Source: Patella vulgata | Taxonomy: Eukaryota; Mollusca; Gastropoda; Patellidae | Assembly: GCF_932274485.2 (NCBI RefSeq) | Contig: NC_065887.2 | Coordinates: 42,799,201 to 42,863,200 of the forward strand | Length of the DNA stretch: 64,000 bases | Direction: 5' to 3' | Shown here: one piece after another, positions 56,101 through 64,000 of the stretch | Position numbering within the stretch: position 1 is the stretch's first letter | Layout of the letters: each line of letters opens with the position of its first letter | Position numbers and translations under genes: made by a program | The notes under the pieces: generated by a model | What the model was told of the DNA's origin: nothing | What the model saw: only the letters and a program-made list of their open reading frames with translations | Databases searched by the model: none

Positions 56101-59100
56101 TCGGGACTGTACAGCGCAGTGGACGCTTACGGCCAGCCCCCGGATCCATTCACTTTTTTTGAATTGGTTTTTTTTTTTTGTGGTTTCTGAGTATGATGTC
56201 TTGTCCATGTATTTGTTTTTGTGTAAATTATATGTGGTGCAGTCTGACCCCCTGCACTTACTATTAGGTCTGACACTGCGTCAAGTGGCGTCGTTTCGAT
56301 CGAAAGCTTACATGTACAAGGAGTAGGATCGCCCGCTAAACTTCCACTTCTCAGGAATCCTTTTACATTCTTTCTAATCTTCAACGAATTGAGTTTAAGA
56401 CAAACGTTTATGAGTGCACATTAAAAGATCTACAGAGGAAAATAATGATAAAGTAGCCGATGGAGCTATACCTACTTTCGTTATGAACTTTGTTCATTTT
56501 AAAAGTTGTTGCATCACATGATTTTATCCACGAGGTTTTATTGATACAAGGAGCGGTTTTAAACCAATCAGAGGCTTTTTCTGCAGAAGGAAACAGGAAA
56601 ATAGCTATCGAAGTTTGATCTGGCCAAATTCCTAAATCTGACATCGGCTGGGTTACATATGAAATAGATCAACAGAAATACATGGCCAAATATGTGAAAA
56701 GGTCAGATTATATATGCATATCTATAAATACAATGCCAAAAGCCAGCCTGGAAATGTAGCACCTGTGACAGATATTGTCAGGCATTATTCACACTTTGTC
56801 AGGAACAATCTCTATGGTGCTTGTCATTTTGTTCGGTAAAGATTTGATCTGTTTTGTCTGTTTTTAATGTTTATAATACAAACTTAAATATACCAGTGTT
56901 CAGTGTCAGATACAAAGAAAGTCTGTTTTTAAGGTATACTGTTGCAGCTGCAGCTCTTGCTGCTGTTGCTGCTGGTGCTGCTGCTGATGATGATGATGGA
57001 AATTATGATTATGATTATAAATACCTGGATGGACAGGGCTAATAATTCTCCTTCTTTCTGCTTTAGATATTGTCTGTTGTTGAGAATATAAGATCTGAAT
57101 TCTACGATATGAGCATCTGGAAACCTGATGAATAGGCCGATCCGATTGGATTTTGGAATCTCACACTATTTACAAAATAAAATATTATATATACTAGTAT
57201 ACTATTACTCATGCTATATTGATCTTTATATTTATTTATATCCCAAAACACAATGAGCCTTCGAAAAATAATACCACAAAAAGCTTTGATTTGATATTTG
57301 TTTATTTGGTGCAAATACTGCAATGTCTATCTTCTGTCTTGTCCGCAGGTTTATCTTGCAGATTTTTGTTTTGCGTGTAGTGAGGTCCTCCTGCACTTAC
57401 TATTATATTCCTGCAGTCAGCTGATTTTATTGATGGGAATTTAATCTTAATTATTAATATTGTTTTAAAGTGCCAGTTTTGATATTAAATAACACTAACC
57501 TACCAAACGTACGTGTAAAGTAAACACGTGCACGTACTCTTCTAGATCGCCCATTAGAATTAAAGGGTGAAAGAGAGATTTAAACATGTGTCCAAGCATT
57601 AGGCTACTTACTACTGCTGTTGCTTCAGATTTGGCTTTTTGACTGTCCATTTGAAGAACTTGTTCATAAGATGGGGGAAGAACTGATGTGCTATTAACTG
57701 GTATATTAGTAGCTGGTGGAACAACTGGCCTGACTCTGGTATTAACTGGTACCTTGGTAGCTGGTGGAGGAACTGGTGCCGGAACTGCTTTTGTATTTAC
57801 GACTTTTGGTTTTGGTTGAGCAGCAGCCTTCGTCATCAACTGATAATTAGGTACATACGTACACATTGGAACATAACGGATGTTCGTAAAAATTCCGTAA
57901 CTGCTTCCAAAATGCATAATGCCATGATTACACTTTGTATAACATAATGCTTTACAGGTATCTATTTCTGAAATTATTCATATACGCACAAATTTGTCAG
58001 TTCGCTATGTGAACATTAAAATTAACATTCGTGTGTGTGTGTGTGTGTGTGTGGGTGTGTGTGGGAAGGGGGGGGGGGTCGGTGAGTAAGACGCCGAATG
58101 TTGGTCGAGAAATTTCCCCAGGATATTCCTGTATGGTTTCCCCTTGTCAGTGGTGCAATCGGAGGGTCTGATGAGGCAAAAAAAAATCCCAGGTCCCGTG
58201 TACACGTTGATGTGCACGTTAAAGAGCCATTGACAGTTGGAATTCTATATAAGACTACACCGTAGCGCTGCTGTACGGCCGTAATTTCCATCATAGCAAC
58301 ATGTATGGGTTACACCTGTCTTCATTGGACCAGTCAGTGCAGTAAAGTAAGGCGTGAAACCTCCATCTCATCTTAATTCATTTATTTCGTTTGATCGATA
58401 TGTTTTGTTGATGTCCACTAAATAAAGATTTAACTGCTACCTGTACTGGTTTTCCTGTTATTCAATCTGTTGATTGTTAGCAAGGTTCAGTGACACGGAC
58501 AGTATAAAAATGTTTGGGATTAGCTTTAACCTACCAAACGTATTGGATGCGGCTCCTACTGGTTGTGGCGTAGTGTTCTGTTTAAGTGGAATAGTTCCAA
58601 TGGTTATTGGTAGGCGAACAGATAAATCTAAACCCCATGGAACCTCTACCCAAATCTGTAGAGAAAATGATGAAATTACCATGTATTATTTATCATCAAT
58701 ATTGGTACAAATCCGATCGACGACGAAGTTATCTGACCATTTCCATTTTAACTATGTGGCTCAGTGGGTGAGACGTTGGTTTACTAATCTGCGATCATTG
58801 GCGACCATAGTGTCCACAGAAAGATAGCTGGCGTTTCCATCAGGATTAAGGCGATATTAACGCGCTCTAAAACCAGTGAAGTAAGGACGCCACCCCGGTC
58901 TGACGGGAGTATAACTATAACGTCGAACAGACAAACATGCAGAGTACAGTCGTATTGACGTCATTTCACTCTATTATTACATGTGTATGCACCCAAATGA
59001 ACTGAAGTATTTCTGACAGCTTCCGATTTTGTAAATTCCCGGGTAATCACGTTATCTTCAGACCCCCCCACCCGACCCTCCCTGGTCTAACCCCTGGTTT

Positions 59101-62100
59101 GTAATCATATTCAACTGACCTTAATATAATAACTAACATCTATGATATGACAGGATATATTTGTTGAACTTGATGGAAGGGCGTCGATTAGGAACATTTG
59201 GTTTTCCCACTTCCTCTCTTGTCCCTTGAAACAAAAAAAAAAACATAAAATATTACACACGGCTAACATACTGAAAGGAAACAAACAATATACACAGACA
59301 TTTAAAAAAAACCCTATGTATCAGATCAAGAGAATGGACCCGAGGGCCAGCTGTCATCGTCCATCGTGCTGTACAGTCCCCTGTCTGTTTTCATACAATC
59401 TTCTCTCAAAATAAAGAAAACGCTCAAAGAAAAAATAGGAGGTAATGATAGGATATTCAGCATTATGGAACTTTAAGTTCTGGAATTATTCCCCTTATCC
59501 TAAAAAATTAGGAACGTGATAGGGGCTATAGATTTTAACGGATTCCTGTGACATTTGATTTGAGGCCCTGTGGTCATGACAGGATGAACCCTAGTAACTT
59601 TCCTTCCGGAGTTTGTTTTCCCTCATCTCCCCCTTCCCTCCAACACACATACACATTTTACCCAAAACCTTGCGTGTGCGACAGAGGCTACTGTTTTCAC
59701 GTTATTCTTTTCAAATTTGGTGTGAAATATGGGGATCACAAGAGGACGAATCCTGTCATTATTCAGCGTTCCACGACTTTTCGTTTCTGAGCTATCCACC
59801 TTCGACAGAGGCTACGGTTTTCACGCATTCTTTTCAAATTTGGTGTGAAGGATGGGGATCACAAGAGGACGAATCCTGTCATTATTCAGCGTTCCACGAC
59901 TTTTCGTTTCTGAGCTTTCCACCTTCGCCGAATATCATTGAAATAACGCGATAGATGATACAGTTTTAACAGATGTTTTCAAGCTTATAAACTCGACACA
60001 GATCTGATCTCTTACAGGCACCCCTTGTCAAATTTGATCAATGTCTAGGTAGGCCTATTCGTTCCTGAAAAAAAAACTGCTGTCGAGACGTATAACTGCT
60101 GTGTGGGCGTTTATCCACGCATAGATTTGCTAAATATACTGGATAACTGACCACTAGCTAATATTTTATATATAACACTCGCCTTAATTGACCTCTAGCT
60201 AATATGTTATATATAACACTCGCCTTACTTGACCTCTAGCTAATATGTTATATATAACACTCGCCTTACTTGACCTCTAGCTAATATGTTATATATAACA
60301 CTCGCCTTACTTGACCTCTAGCTAATATGTTATATATAACACTCGCCTTACTTGACCTCTAGCTAATATGTTATATATAACACAGGCCTTACTTGACCTC
60401 TAGCTAATATGTTATATATAACACTCGCCTTACTTGACCTCTAGCTAATATGTTATATATAACACTCGCCTTACTTGACCTCTAGCTAATATTTTATATA
60501 TAACACTCGCCTTACTTGACCTCTAGCTAATATGTTATATATAACACTCGCCTTACTTGACCTCTAGCTAATATGTTATATATAACACAGGCCTTACTTG
60601 ACCTCTAGCTAATATTTTGTATAAAACAAAAACCTGTATTTATTTTGTTCGTCTTTAAACTTTATTTGATTTTATGTATTATTATTGAAGTACTTACAGC
60701 TGCAATAGACGATTCACCTTCAATAATACGTATGTGTGTGTCTGACATCTTACTATCACCATTAGCTTTAAATTCAGATATCTGAATTAACCTAGCTTTC
60801 AATTTACCCATGTCTTTCGTTGAATTATTTTTTACTAAAACTGAAAACGAGCAAAAAAAAAAAAAAAAAAAAAAAAAAACATAGACGGGAAAGCTAAATA
60901 GTGATATATTCTTTTGACAAAAACAATGACATTTTGAAATTAACATATTTATATCAATTACCCGGAGAAAACCTACGAAGTTTGGCAGGCAACTGTATTC
61001 CTTGTCACGTACAAGTGTGGGATCGAAGCCACGCCACTTGACTCAATGACATACCTTATAGAGCATATAGCCCCCCCCCCCCCACACACACACACACACC
61101 TAAAAATAGATGCGCATCCACAATATTGATATTATTTTTTAACCAGGAAACGTCTACATTGGGCCCATACAATTTGCATGGGTACCTTAATGCCACCAAA
61201 AGGTTGATATAAATATGTGTAACCGACCAGGAGGGGGGGGGGGGAGGGGGGGGGGGGCAAATCTATTATATAACACACCGGAACAATCACGACCCAAGTA
61301 TCATATCTGCCAAATTTGACTGGAATCTGTTGAGTGATTTGGACGAAGAAGCTGAAAAATTGAAATATGCCGCGTCCCTACTTAAACAAAGGTGAAAAGT
61401 TTCTACCCAAGCATAAAGCAGATTTATTCATCAACATGTCTGAATGTCTGAACCTGTTCTGCCCATTACATGGCTTATGTATGTGTCACCCATACAACAT
61501 ACCTACAATCTGATTAAAACACACATCCTATTTCGTTTCGTTTTTTATAGTTCAAAATTTCCTTTAACTTGTCTTTATTACACTAGGATCTTGAAGAGTT
61601 GTTATCATTGACGTGTTCGGGATGGTGTAAGGGATTAGCCAATGAAACGGTCTGTTGCGGCGAGCTTTAGGTGTGTTTTACACGGAACTGTGGGTGATCC
61701 ATTAGAAACATCAATACTGATTGGTTAAAGGGCCAATCCCGATACTATTTTTGAGGATAAAACTGCTTAATTTTGTGTAAAAATCCCTTAAAATCCTCTA
61801 CCTTAGGGCCCAGCAACTAACTCAATATATGTGATACCTTTTCAAACAAAATGGAGACCAGTGTCCCAAGCTATATTATGCGGTGTGTGGATAAAACCAG
61901 GCTTTAATTTTATAAAAATTATGTGTAGGTGAAATTTACCTTTCGTTATCAAGTACAGCACATGGGCCATTCATTGCATAGACCTCTAAAGGAACGAGAA
62001 TCAATTATCAGGTCATCCAACCAAAAAATTGACCCGAAATCTTAAAAGGGTTACGTGTCCGGGTAAGCATTTTTGACGTTCACGCCCAAACGACTTAATA

Positions 62101-64000
62101 ATTTGAGCTGAAACTTTGAGACAAGGTAAATACACCATTCCTCTATATTTTGGCGCTTAAATATCATATGTACTCGGACTTTTTTTTTGAGACTCTGTTC
62201 AATTCGGGATAGTCCCTTTAATCAAATGTCTGGTTTCATAGGCTTACTTGCCGCTCGCATGACCTCTGACGTGACCTATCGCTACTACTTGTCTGGGGTC
62301 TGTTTCACGAAATTTTAACTAAGATAAAATCCAGATTTTAGTAATTTGATTGGATAATATTAGACTGATTGCAGTGCTGAGCCAATCAAAATTGAAGTAT
62401 CTACTAAAATTTGGATTTTATATTTAGTTAAAATTTCGTGAAACAGGATCCAGATCTTCATGTAGTGTAGGCCATCGAAGGAATAAAAAAAACGAAACGA
62501 AATATAGATCTGTATTATAATCAGATTGAGCCTACCTACTAATTATAATGTGTTGGAAATCACCTTAAAGACATTGAAAATGTACAAAACATCTACACAA
62601 TCATATTGAACAAGATATATGAAGGCGTATGCTTACCGTTAAGTGCTATTTTTTCACCAGGGCAATACGCTTTTCTATCGCATTCAGCATTCAAAACCAA
62701 TGTTCCAGCATTGCCTAAACCAAGTGCCTTTGATACAGTTTTTTCTTGACCACGCCTAAGCGGAACCTATAAAAGATATTTTGAACCTTAACAACACAGT
62801 AGACACAGGCTTTACAAATTATATAGAAGTCGATTAATCCTGTATTTATTTTAGTTCTCTTGGACATCTTCTACCAGTAAGACCTTTAAGTAGAGCTCAC
62901 CATAAACTCTACAATCTTGAACGTATCTTCTATTATTAGAATTAAATAAAACATTTTAAAAATAGTTCACTACTCCGAGTGACTGTTTCCGGTCATCAAC
63001 GGTTAGTTCCGGTCATAAACGGTTGATTCCGGTCATGAACGGTTGATTCGGGACATGAACCGTTGATGCTGGTCACGAATCTGACCACGAACGGTTGATT
63101 CTGGACATAAACCGTTGATGCTGGCCACGAACGGCTGCCTCTGGTCATCAACAGTTGATTCCGGAAAATGTTTGAAACATGTGATACAGTAGAATGTTTG
63201 AATCATGTCTAATGTTTGAAACTTGTCTATATGTGATATGTGATACGGCCCAATCTTATGTCAAATTCCAACTGTCAAGGCTTCGTTTACGCACACGCCA
63301 ATGTATACGACAACATCTGTCCTTGTCAAGCATTCCACTCTGCACCACTGACAAGGGAAAACCACATCAGAAAATCTCTAGGAATTTTCTCTGTCAACAC
63401 CGTATGCGAACGGGCGTCTTCTTCATTTGGGGGAGCCACGGTGGCTAGGTGGTTAAGATGCTGGCTCGCTAGCCTGGAGGTCGGGTGTTCGATCCCTGCA
63501 TTGGCCGAGAAAGTTCATCTGGATTTTCCGACGTGGTTTCCCCTTGTCAGTGGTGCAGAACGGACGGCCTGACAAGGACAGCTGTCTAGTTCTTCGGGTG
63601 AGACGAAAAACCGAGGTCCCGTGTATACAGTAGAATGCACGTAAAAGATCCCTTGGCAGTTGGAATTCGATATAAGAGTAGGCGATAATGCCGCTGCCCG
63701 GGCAAAATTTCCCTCATAGCACACTGTATGGCGTATGCCCGTCTTCATTAGCCCAGTATAGGAGCAGAACAGTATAGGACGTTAAACCCCATTTCATTTC
63801 ATTTCATTTCTTATGCATTTGGTCAACTAGCTCCCGGATGTAAGCAGTGTTTATTTATACTTACTTTATAGCCAGGTTTATTGACATCTATATCTTCTAA
63901 AACTGTAAAACATCTCCACCACTTTTCATTAAAACTAAACATTGGTTTATCAACCACAACTTTCAACCAAAATCTAACAGCTCCATATTCGCCTTCAAAC
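52901..64000 (-). CDS. Alpha-arrestin (ARRDC-like) with a DUF1330-like barrel tail, multi-exon, 5' partial
   Basis: Exons on the minus strand, 5' to 3': 64000(partial)-63865, 62766-62637, 60840-60698, 58655-58560, 57839-57612, 57165-57025, 56647-56476, 55857-55749, 54425-54280 and 53163-52901. All have AG/GT borders. Joined phases agree throughout, including across the arrestin-to-tail junction. The first four exons match arrestin N and C domains of ARRDC proteins, adaptors that bring NEDD4-type ubiquitin ligases to membrane cargo. The fifth is a Pro-rich linker with the PPSY motif that WW domains bind. The next four show repeated beta-alpha-beta units like dimeric alpha/beta-barrel (DUF1330-type) domains. 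The last is acidic. An arrestin exon expected between 60698 and 58655 was not found. The joint could instead be two adjacent genes. Confidence 0.6.
53702..53926 (-). mobile_element. SINE-I with internal deletions, intronic
   Basis: Tail GTTTAACGTCTTACTG, body CACGCCAATGTGTACACAGG, head side TTACTCACTGTGGCTGCCGT. It lies in the last intron of the arrestin gene, in the same orientation as the gene. Confidence 0.75.
53935..54238 (-). mobile_element. SINE-I, near full length, intronic
   Basis: Tail AAATGAAATAGGGTTAAACG, TCTGCTCCGACTGGGCTAAT, body TATCGAATTCCAACTGCCAA, head CTTACTCACTGAGCCACCGC. It is a second SINE-I immediately next to the previous copy. Confidence 0.88.
54280..54425 (-). CDS. 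Exon, barrel-like unit
   Basis: Acceptor TTGTTTTTCAG, donor GTAGGT. 48 full codons include EVLHGDWVSKPWYISLSQWS followed by SLKGYAEYKRLISQ. The pattern 'EVLxGxW...xIxxFxSxxxAxxY' is the most DUF1330-like part of the tail. Confidence 0.75.
54640..54914 (+). mobile_element. SINE-II, full length, intronic antisense
   Basis: Head GGTTGGATGGCTGAATGGGT, body CCTCCGGTTTCCCCCAACTG, AATGACCTAGTTTGTGTCGA, tail GTTAAACCCCATTTCTCTCT. Confidence 0.88.
55167..55508. mobile_element. MITE with about 45-bp inverted ends, intronic
   Basis: Inverted ends CAATCTGACTAAAACACAGA (then TCTATTTCGTTTCG) and, from the right, CAAGCTGATTAAACTACAGA (then TCTATATTTCGTTTCG). The interior is shared with 61506-62528 (TTGTTATATAACATG region, AGCCAATGAAACCATCTGTT, CAGATCTTCATGTAGTGTAG). 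Confidence 0.85.
55749..55857 (-). CDS. Exon, barrel-like unit, first half
   Basis: Acceptor ACAACTTTGTAG, donor GTAATT. It encodes YRYFGISYTSIINAGKNIKG followed by RKELGRVIREVIVPY. A beta-strand followed by a long amphipathic helix suits the start of an alpha/beta-barrel unit. Phases match both neighbours. Confidence 0.65.
56240..56345 (+). mobile_element. Degenerate SINE-II fragment, intronic
   Basis: It matches the centre of SINE-II loosely (GACACTGCGTCAAGTGGCGT, ACAAGGAGTAGGATCGCC). Confidence 0.4.
56476..56647 (-). CDS. Exon, barrel-like unit
   Basis: Acceptor TATGTAACCCAG, donor GTAGGT. It encodes GIWPDQTSIAIFLFPSAEKA followed by SDWFKTAPCINKTSWIKS. The strand ending in FPSAEKAxDWF resembles the DUF1330 core. 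Confidence 0.68.
56943..57024 (+). repeat. Trinucleotide microsatellite cluster
   Basis: GCT/GCA repeats followed by GAT and TAT-type triplets (TGCTGCTGATGATGATGATG). Intronic, just downstream of the exon at 57025-57165 in gene direction. Confidence 0.8.
57025..57165 (-). CDS. Exon, barrel-like unit overlapping a trinucleotide tract at its donor side
   Basis: Acceptor TTTTGTAAATAG, donor GTATTT, 47 codons in phase 0. It encodes IGLFIRFPDAHIVEFRSYIL followed by NNRQYLKQKEGELLALSIQ, a strand-helix-strand unit like those of the next exons. The least certain exon of the tail, because the splice sites are ordinary and the exon is short. Confidence 0.5.
57612..57839 (-). CDS. Exon, Pro-rich linker with PPxY motif
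   Basis: Acceptor CCTAATTATCAG, donor GTAAGT, 76 codons in phase 0. It contains KAVPAPVPPPATKVPVNTRV, RPVVPPATNIPVN and LPPSYEQVLQMDSQ. PPSY is the motif by which alpha-arrestins bind WW domains of NEDD4-family ubiquitin ligases. The PPATxxPVN unit is repeated twice. Confidence 0.8.
58020..58370 (+). mobile_element. SINE-I preceded by a GT microsatellite, intronic antisense
   Basis: A (GT)n tract at 58031-58065 and poly-G are followed by a degraded SINE-I head (GGTGAGTAAGACGCCGAATG), body CTTGTCAGTGGTGCAATCGG and CAGTTGGAATTCTATATAAG, and tail GTCTTCATTGGACCAGTCAG. Confidence 0.8.
58560..58655 (-). CDS. Exon, arrestin C-domain end
   Basis: Acceptor TTTCTCTACAG. It encodes WVEVPWGLDLSVRLPITIGT followed by IPLKQNTTPQP. 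This equals the 'VDIPGAMDLFLNLPLVIGTIPL' region of ARRDC proteins, and the match is unmistakable. Two donors are possible: GTAGGA after 58560 (phase 0, fits the next exon) or GTAGGT after 58535 (phase 1, does not fit). Confidence 0.85.
58755..58940 (+). mobile_element. Third tRNA-like SINE, intronic
   Basis: An A-box-like TGGCTCAGTGGGTGAGACG starts the copy. The 3' part reads CCACCCCGGTCTGACGGGAG, then ATAACTATAACGTCGAAC. It is distinct from SINE-I and SINE-II in the body. Confidence 0.5.
59680..59927 (+). repeat. Tandem duplication, 124-bp unit, two copies
   Basis: The units begin GACAGAGGCTACNGTTTTCA at 59680 and 59804 and contain GGGGATCACAAGAGGACGAA and CAGCGTTCCACGACTTTTCG. Confidence 0.9.
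60150..60612. repeat. 41-bp intronic satellite, about 11 copies
   Basis: The unit is TTGACCTCTAGCTAATATGT, then TATATATAACACTCGCCTTAC, with starts spaced 41 bp apart (60156, 60197, 60238 and onward). GTTATATATAAC is a palindrome in each unit. It lies in the intron between the exons at 60698 and 58655. Confidence 0.95.
60698..60840 (-). CDS. Exon, arrestin C-domain
   Basis: Acceptor GCTCGTTTTCAG, donor GTAAGT. With one base from the preceding exon it encodes VLVKNNSTKDMGKLKARLIQ then ISEFKANGDSKMSD. This equals the 'vxVENxSxRxixkxkaxLxQxxxyxakG' strand pair of alpha-arrestins. Confidence 0.85.
60958..61065 (-). mobile_element. SINE-II fragment, intronic
   Basis: CCCGGAGAAAACCTACGAAG, CTTGTCACGTACAAGTGTGG and the reversed B-box side GACTCAATGACATACC. 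Head and tail are lost. Confidence 0.65.
61725..62221. mobile_element. TTAA MITE nested in another MITE
   Basis: TTAA sits at 61725-61728 and 62218-62221. Inverted ends are AGGGCCAATCCCGATACTA on the left and AGGGACTATCCCGAATTGAA read from the right. There is no transposase. A piggyBac/Kolobok-type target. Confidence 0.8.
62300..62446. mobile_element. Palindromic foldback MITE, nested
   Basis: The arms begin CTGTTTCACGAAATTTTAAC on the left and CCTGTTTCACGAAATTTTAA read from the right. They pair for about 60 bp around a short centre (GACTGATTGCAGTGCTGAGC). Confidence 0.88.
62637..62766 (-). CDS. Exon, start of arrestin C-domain
   Basis: Acceptor CTTTTATAG, donor GTAAGC. 43 codons encode VPLRRGQEKTVSKALGLGNA then GTLVLNAECDRKAYCPGEKI. 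The 'DRKAYCPGEKI' match to 'xRKGYxPGExI' of ARRDC proteins is clear. Confidence 0.87.
62993..63167. repeat. Minisatellite, about 20-bp unit
   Basis: About eight variants of GGTTGATTCCGGTCATGAAC, intronic. Confidence 0.85.
63243..63405 (-). mobile_element. SINE-I fragment, intronic
   Basis: Reverse body piece: TCAAATTCCAACTGTCAAGG, ACACGCCAATGTATACGACA, TGCACCACTGACAAGGGAAA. It lies next to a complete copy in the other orientation. Confidence 0.75.
63432..63818 (+). mobile_element. SINE-I, full length, best copy in the window
   Basis: Head CACGGTGGCTAGGTGGTTAA (A box) and GTGTTCGATCCCTGCA (B box). Body GTCAGTGGTGCAGAACGGAC, CCTGACAAGGACAGCTGTCT and CAGTTGGAATTCGATATAAG. Tail CAGTATAGGACGTTAAACCC ending in (ATTTC)n. 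About 385 bp. It is antisense in an arrestin-gene intron. Confidence 0.92.
63865..64000 (-). CDS. Exon, arrestin N-domain end, cut by the window edge
   Basis: Donor GTAAGTAT. It encodes FEGEYGAVRFWLKVVVDKPM then FSFNEKWWRCFTVLEDIDVN. This equals the 'FEGKHGSVRYWVKAxLxRPW....kxFTVxExIDIN' segment of ARRDC proteins. Its 5' end lies beyond the window. Confidence 0.88.

Larger units (their letters stand above)
61506..62528. mobile_element. MITE (second copy of 55167-55508) carrying two nested insertions
   Basis: The outer ends match those of 55167-55508 (CAATCTGATTAAAACACACA on the left, CAATCTGATTATAATACAGA read from the right). It is three times longer because two other palindromic elements, at 61725-62221 and 62300-62446, sit inside it. 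Confidence 0.85.

Noticed and set aside
56854-57042. 62-codon alanine/aspartate-rich plus-strand ORF
   Set aside because: It is a trinucleotide microsatellite read in frame, lying opposite an arrestin-gene intron and exon edge.

Overview
The window is AT-rich, intron-bearing animal DNA crowded with short transposons. Two tRNA-derived SINE families, palindromic MITEs with TTAA target sites, about 150-bp core-repeat elements and CYP2-like P450 genes suggest a mollusc, probably a gastropod. This is a judgement from style, not from a marker gene.

Layout. 1-5 kb: non-coding, with three minisatellites. 5.7-9.6 kb: two plus-strand exons of what looks like a large secreted mollusc protein, with core-repeat and direct-repeat elements in the intron. 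9.6-14.2 kb: SINEs and TTAA-type MITEs. 14.7-16.3 kb: a complete but dead Tc1/mariner element with TA target site and 27-bp inverted repeats. 18.2-19.8 kb: a 150-bp satellite. 20-23.7 kb: SINEs, a near-perfect 62-bp-arm hairpin, a 66-bp tandem array and a SINE palindrome. 24.06-25.57 kb (plus) and 42.70-44.21 kb (minus): two intact intronless CYP2-like P450 genes forming an inverted pair. Between them lie a hAT-like element carrying a LINE reverse-transcriptase piece, and a 9.5-kb GC-richer block (about 31.8-41.3 kb) around an intact 708-codon gene for a C2H2 zinc-finger tyrosine recombinase (Crypton-like) with its own TATA promoter. 46.3-51.2 kb: SINEs, one with a minisatellite grown inside it, and more core-repeat elements. 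52.9-64.0 kb: a multi-exon minus-strand gene whose exons join in phase to give an alpha-arrestin (ARRDC-like), a PPxY linker and a tail that resembles repeated dimeric alpha/beta-barrel (DUF1330-like) units. Its 5' end lies beyond the window, and one expected arrestin exon could not be found.

The host genes with the best support are the two P450s and the arrestin gene. The recombinase is either a recently active transposon or a domesticated gene. Nearly everything else is mobile or tandem DNA. The most unusual items are the arrestin-barrel fusion, the intact tyrosine recombinase in its strange repeat-rich block, the hAT-like element with a captured RT fragment, and the SINE-born minisatellite.
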